This document shows, in pieces, positions 62,166-64,000 of a stretch of 64,000 nucleotides of DNA. Source of the stretch: Flaccisagitta enflata (taxonomy: Eukaryota; Chaetognatha; Sagittoidea; Aphragmophora). The stretch is taken from assembly GCA_965153355.1 (NCBI GenBank), contig OZ231126.1, positions 104,346,001-104,410,000 of the forward strand. Direction: 5' to 3'. The notes under the pieces are model-generated. The model saw only the letters and a program-made list of their open reading frames with translations. It did no database searches and had not been told where the DNA came from. Position numbers and translations under genes: made by a program. Positions within the stretch are counted from its first letter, which is position 1. Each line of letters begins with the position of its first letter.

Positions 62166-62429
62166 TTAAAAAGGTACAGTACACCTTAAAAACGCCTGCC
62201 CTCCTGTTTTTATTTTTTTTTTTAGATTAAAGTGTTCTTGAAAATTCGTCGCTATGACCTTACAGGTTCGCGATGGCCGGTCGCATCTCCTAAAGGTACT
62301 GCAGCTGTTTTCAATGTACGCGTTGTAAGGAAAGATATTCTCGCAGCTGGATGGTCTCCTTCTCTTTTTCTGTGTAGGATGTGAAGAGAAGTAAAACAGT
62401 ATAATGAGGTATGAGAAGCAATTTTTCAT
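62166..62429 (-). CDS. possible small secreted cysteine-containing protein (87 aa)
   Basis: ATG at 62,429 opens MKNCFSYLIILFYFSS, a plausible signal peptide. It is followed by a basic KKRRRP patch and four cysteines within about 30 residues (SSCEN, NSCS, RRCD, RTCK). The end of the frame runs through an A-rich AATAAA-like tract, so the true stop or poly(A) site may lie there. No family recognised; small frames like this are often spurious. Confidence 0.25.
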   Translation of the reverse strand: MKNCFSYLIILFYFSSHPTQKKRRRPSSCENIFPYNAYIENSCSTFRRCDRPSRTCKVIATNFQEHFNLKKKIKTGGQAFLRCTVPF

Positions 62430-62750
62430 AATGGGTTCATTATGGGTTCATGATTTAAGCACGAATAAGGAAAAGTGGAACGGTACGCAGGCTAACTTTC
62501 GTAGCTCGATCAGGGTGAATCGTAATCGTACTCTCTGTTACTGTACTAGCTAGCGTATGTTATAGAGAGTGCTGTGACCGACATCTGGTAATTTCTAAAA
62601 ATGGGTAAAGCACGTCTTACGGGAATTCTGCTTTGTGGTAGTAGGAATAAAATGTTCGATAATGTTTGATACTGATTAAAATTCGGTATGGAATAAAAGG
62701 TTATCTATAATGTTTTGTGATTATACGGAGTCCCGGAATAGGGCCAAACG
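62430..62750. other. no gene seen
   Basis: Unassigned spacer. GTAATCGTACTCTCTG-like text shows no structure I can name. Confidence 0.3.
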
Positions 62751-62893
62751 CCCCGCCGCCTTCCGGTTTGGGTCTACAGGGATCATGTTTGGTGATGGGA
62801 TAATTTGGGTGCGCCCCGCCGCCTTCCGGTTTGGCTCTACGGGAATCATGTTTGGCGAAGGGATAATTCGGGTGCGCCCCGCCGCCTCAAGCT
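62751..62893. repeat. 63-bp minisatellite, 2.3 copies
   Basis: CCCCGCCGCCTTCCGGTTTG, ATCATGTTTGG and GGGATAATTYGGGTGCG repeat twice with few changes; a third copy stops after CCCCGCCGCC. It is GC-rich against its surroundings and lies 40 bp from the next gene's stop. Confidence 0.9.
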
Positions 62894-62932
62894 CGTTCAG
62901 CCTCTCTTCTCCTGTTGTAGGTATAGGAATTT

Positions 62933-64000
62933 CTAAGTGAAGAGAGGGTGCGGTGTTTCCGCATCGCTGACCTCTAGGGCCTTAGAAATTTCCTTCCCAA
63001 TGTCCAACTTCCAACGAGAAAGATCCTTCTCAATTTCTTGTATCATAATTTCCTCGTCAAATTCATATGTTTTGGCAGCTTCCTTTAGCGCATCGGTAGC
63101 ATTCTTCTCGGCTGCCGCTTGTCTCTCATCGAGTTCTTTCATGGTCGTTTCGGACGCTGTCTTTACCAGCCATTCTTCGTTTCTCTTTTCACAGACCGTG
63201 CCAAATAGGTTAGCTGGTCTGTCTTGCATGATTCTTGCCCGAAGTTCCTCCTCTTTGAATGCGTCGTCTGGTGTGAGGTTCTCCCCTTCGGCAATCATTT
63301 GGGCTGCCTTCGCCATAGATTGTCTGAGGAGGACATTTTCCGTGGCTAGGGATACATTTTGTTCCGCTAGATCATTCCTTTTGTTCGGTCTAGGGGGCGG
63401 GGCGGTGTCTTGGGCCGTTAGTAGGAAGTTCCTCGTATTATCCATCATTACGTCCTTGTTCCTTAGCTTAAGCATTGCTTGAGCTAGTTTCATCATACGT
63501 ATGGCGGCACATTCCGAATGTTCCTTGTTGAGGGTAGAGGCTGTGGTGAGTGTTTCCTTATGGCAGCTTTCTGCATCCCATCTTCTTCTCACCTCTATCT
63601 CCATGGACAAGGAGAGGACGCGGAAAGCGGCACGCAGGCGACGGTTTTCCTTTACCGCTTTTATGAAACTTTGTCCCAGCTCTTCCAGGTTGCTTGGAGT
63701 TTCATTAATGGATTCGTAACGCAGTTGTCGCAAGGCCTGTTGTATTGCTTCTATATTCGCGGACCCTTTTAGATGGTTCAGGTCTGCAAAGATGCTGTAC
63801 GCAGACGCTTGCGTAGAGGATTTGTTGTCTTCAAACAGGTACTTTATGTACAAGAGCGTCTCCTCTGCGTTTGAGTTATCCAGGTATGCCAGATCCGGGC
63901 CAAATGCCTTTGCTATCTCTAGCACATTTACAGCTGCAAGGGGTTCCCGTGACTTGGAATTTTTGCCATATTTCTCTGGGAACAGTGTCATTTGGAGGTC
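62933..64000 (-). CDS. unknown helical protein, running off the right edge (at least 352 aa)
   Basis: The frame ends at TAG 62,935-62,933. The first ATG in the window is at 63,991, but the frame remains open to the edge, so the start may lie outside. The protein is Ala/Glu/Leu/Lys-rich with long predicted helices and no proline except around a short PPPRPNKR linker (near residue 200). Heptad-like patterns (LAEQNVSLATENVLLRQSM; ATDALKEAAKTYEFDEE) suggest coiled coils. Charged and likely cytoplasmic or nuclear; no membrane segment. No family recognised. Head-to-tail with the SGNH gene on the same strand. Confidence 0.68.
   Translation of the reverse strand, partial: DLQMTLFPEKYGKNSKSREPLAAVNVLEIAKAFGPDLAYLDNSNAEETLLYIKYLFEDNKSSTQASAYSIFADLNHLKGSANIEAIQQALRQLRYESINETPSNLEELGQSFIKAVKENRRLRAAFRVLSLSMEIEVRRRWDAESCHKETLTTASTLNKEHSECAAIRMMKLAQAMLKLRNKDVMMDNTRNFLLTAQDTAPPPRPNKRNDLAEQNVSLATENVLLRQSMAKAAQMIAEGENLTPDDAFKEEELRARIMQDRPANLFGTVCEKRNEEWLVKTASETTMKELDERQAAAEKNATDALKEAAKTYEFDEEIMIQEIEKDLSRWKLDIGKEISKALEVSDAETPHPLFT

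Noticed and set aside
62937-63482. Plus-strand Ser/Leu/Phe-rich frame of 181 codons
   Set aside because: Antisense shadow of the helical protein gene at the right edge.

Overview
This is a repeat-saturated piece of a eukaryotic nuclear genome, most likely from an invertebrate animal. The evidence is a decayed non-LTR retrotransposon, several families of short inverted-repeat elements with target-site duplications, GT-AG introns, AATAAA signals, a C2H2 zinc-finger reading frame and extreme microsatellite content. No bacterial, phage or organellar organisation is visible. I cannot name the species from sequence alone.

Layout. 1-45 kb is almost gene-free. It holds a possible terminal exon at the left edge (1-156), a frameshifted LINE reverse-transcriptase fragment (3.7-4.9 kb) split by a 904-bp inverted-repeat element, and one weak candidate exon (40.4-40.8 kb). 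The rest is microsatellites ((AG)n, (AC)n, (AAC)n, (CTT)n, (GAAA)n, (ATC)n), minisatellites (units of 10, 11, 18, 20, 21, about 69, 88 and 162 bp), hAT-like MITEs with exact 8-bp target duplications, mariner-like MITEs at TA sites, fold-back elements, and more than 20 copies of one dispersed family. Each copy of that family starts with a small hairpin (typically AGTCGCGTGCACGCGACT) followed by GGTC/CGTC-rich sequence, and several copies enclose a long tandem array.

45.7-64 kb is different. It is a gene-bearing block with long non-repetitive reading frames, nearly all on the minus strand. Three of them (45.77-47.02, 56.40-57.05 and 59.25-60.10 kb) look like distant members of one unrecognised protein family; the third carries an internal domain duplication and a frameshift. 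Between and beside them lie a three-finger C2H2 protein (54.7-55.4), an SGNH/GDSL-type hydrolase (60.9-61.7), a predicted helical protein running to the right edge (62.9-64.0), and one plus-strand three-exon gene (51.0-53.8) whose two introns are almost pure purine microsatellite.

How they work together is not known. The shared strand, the paralogy and the absence of recognisable housekeeping genes suggest either a lineage-specific gene cluster or the cargo of a large mobile or integrated element. No polymerase, integrase, packaging ATPase or capsid gene was recognised, so the second reading is only a hypothesis.
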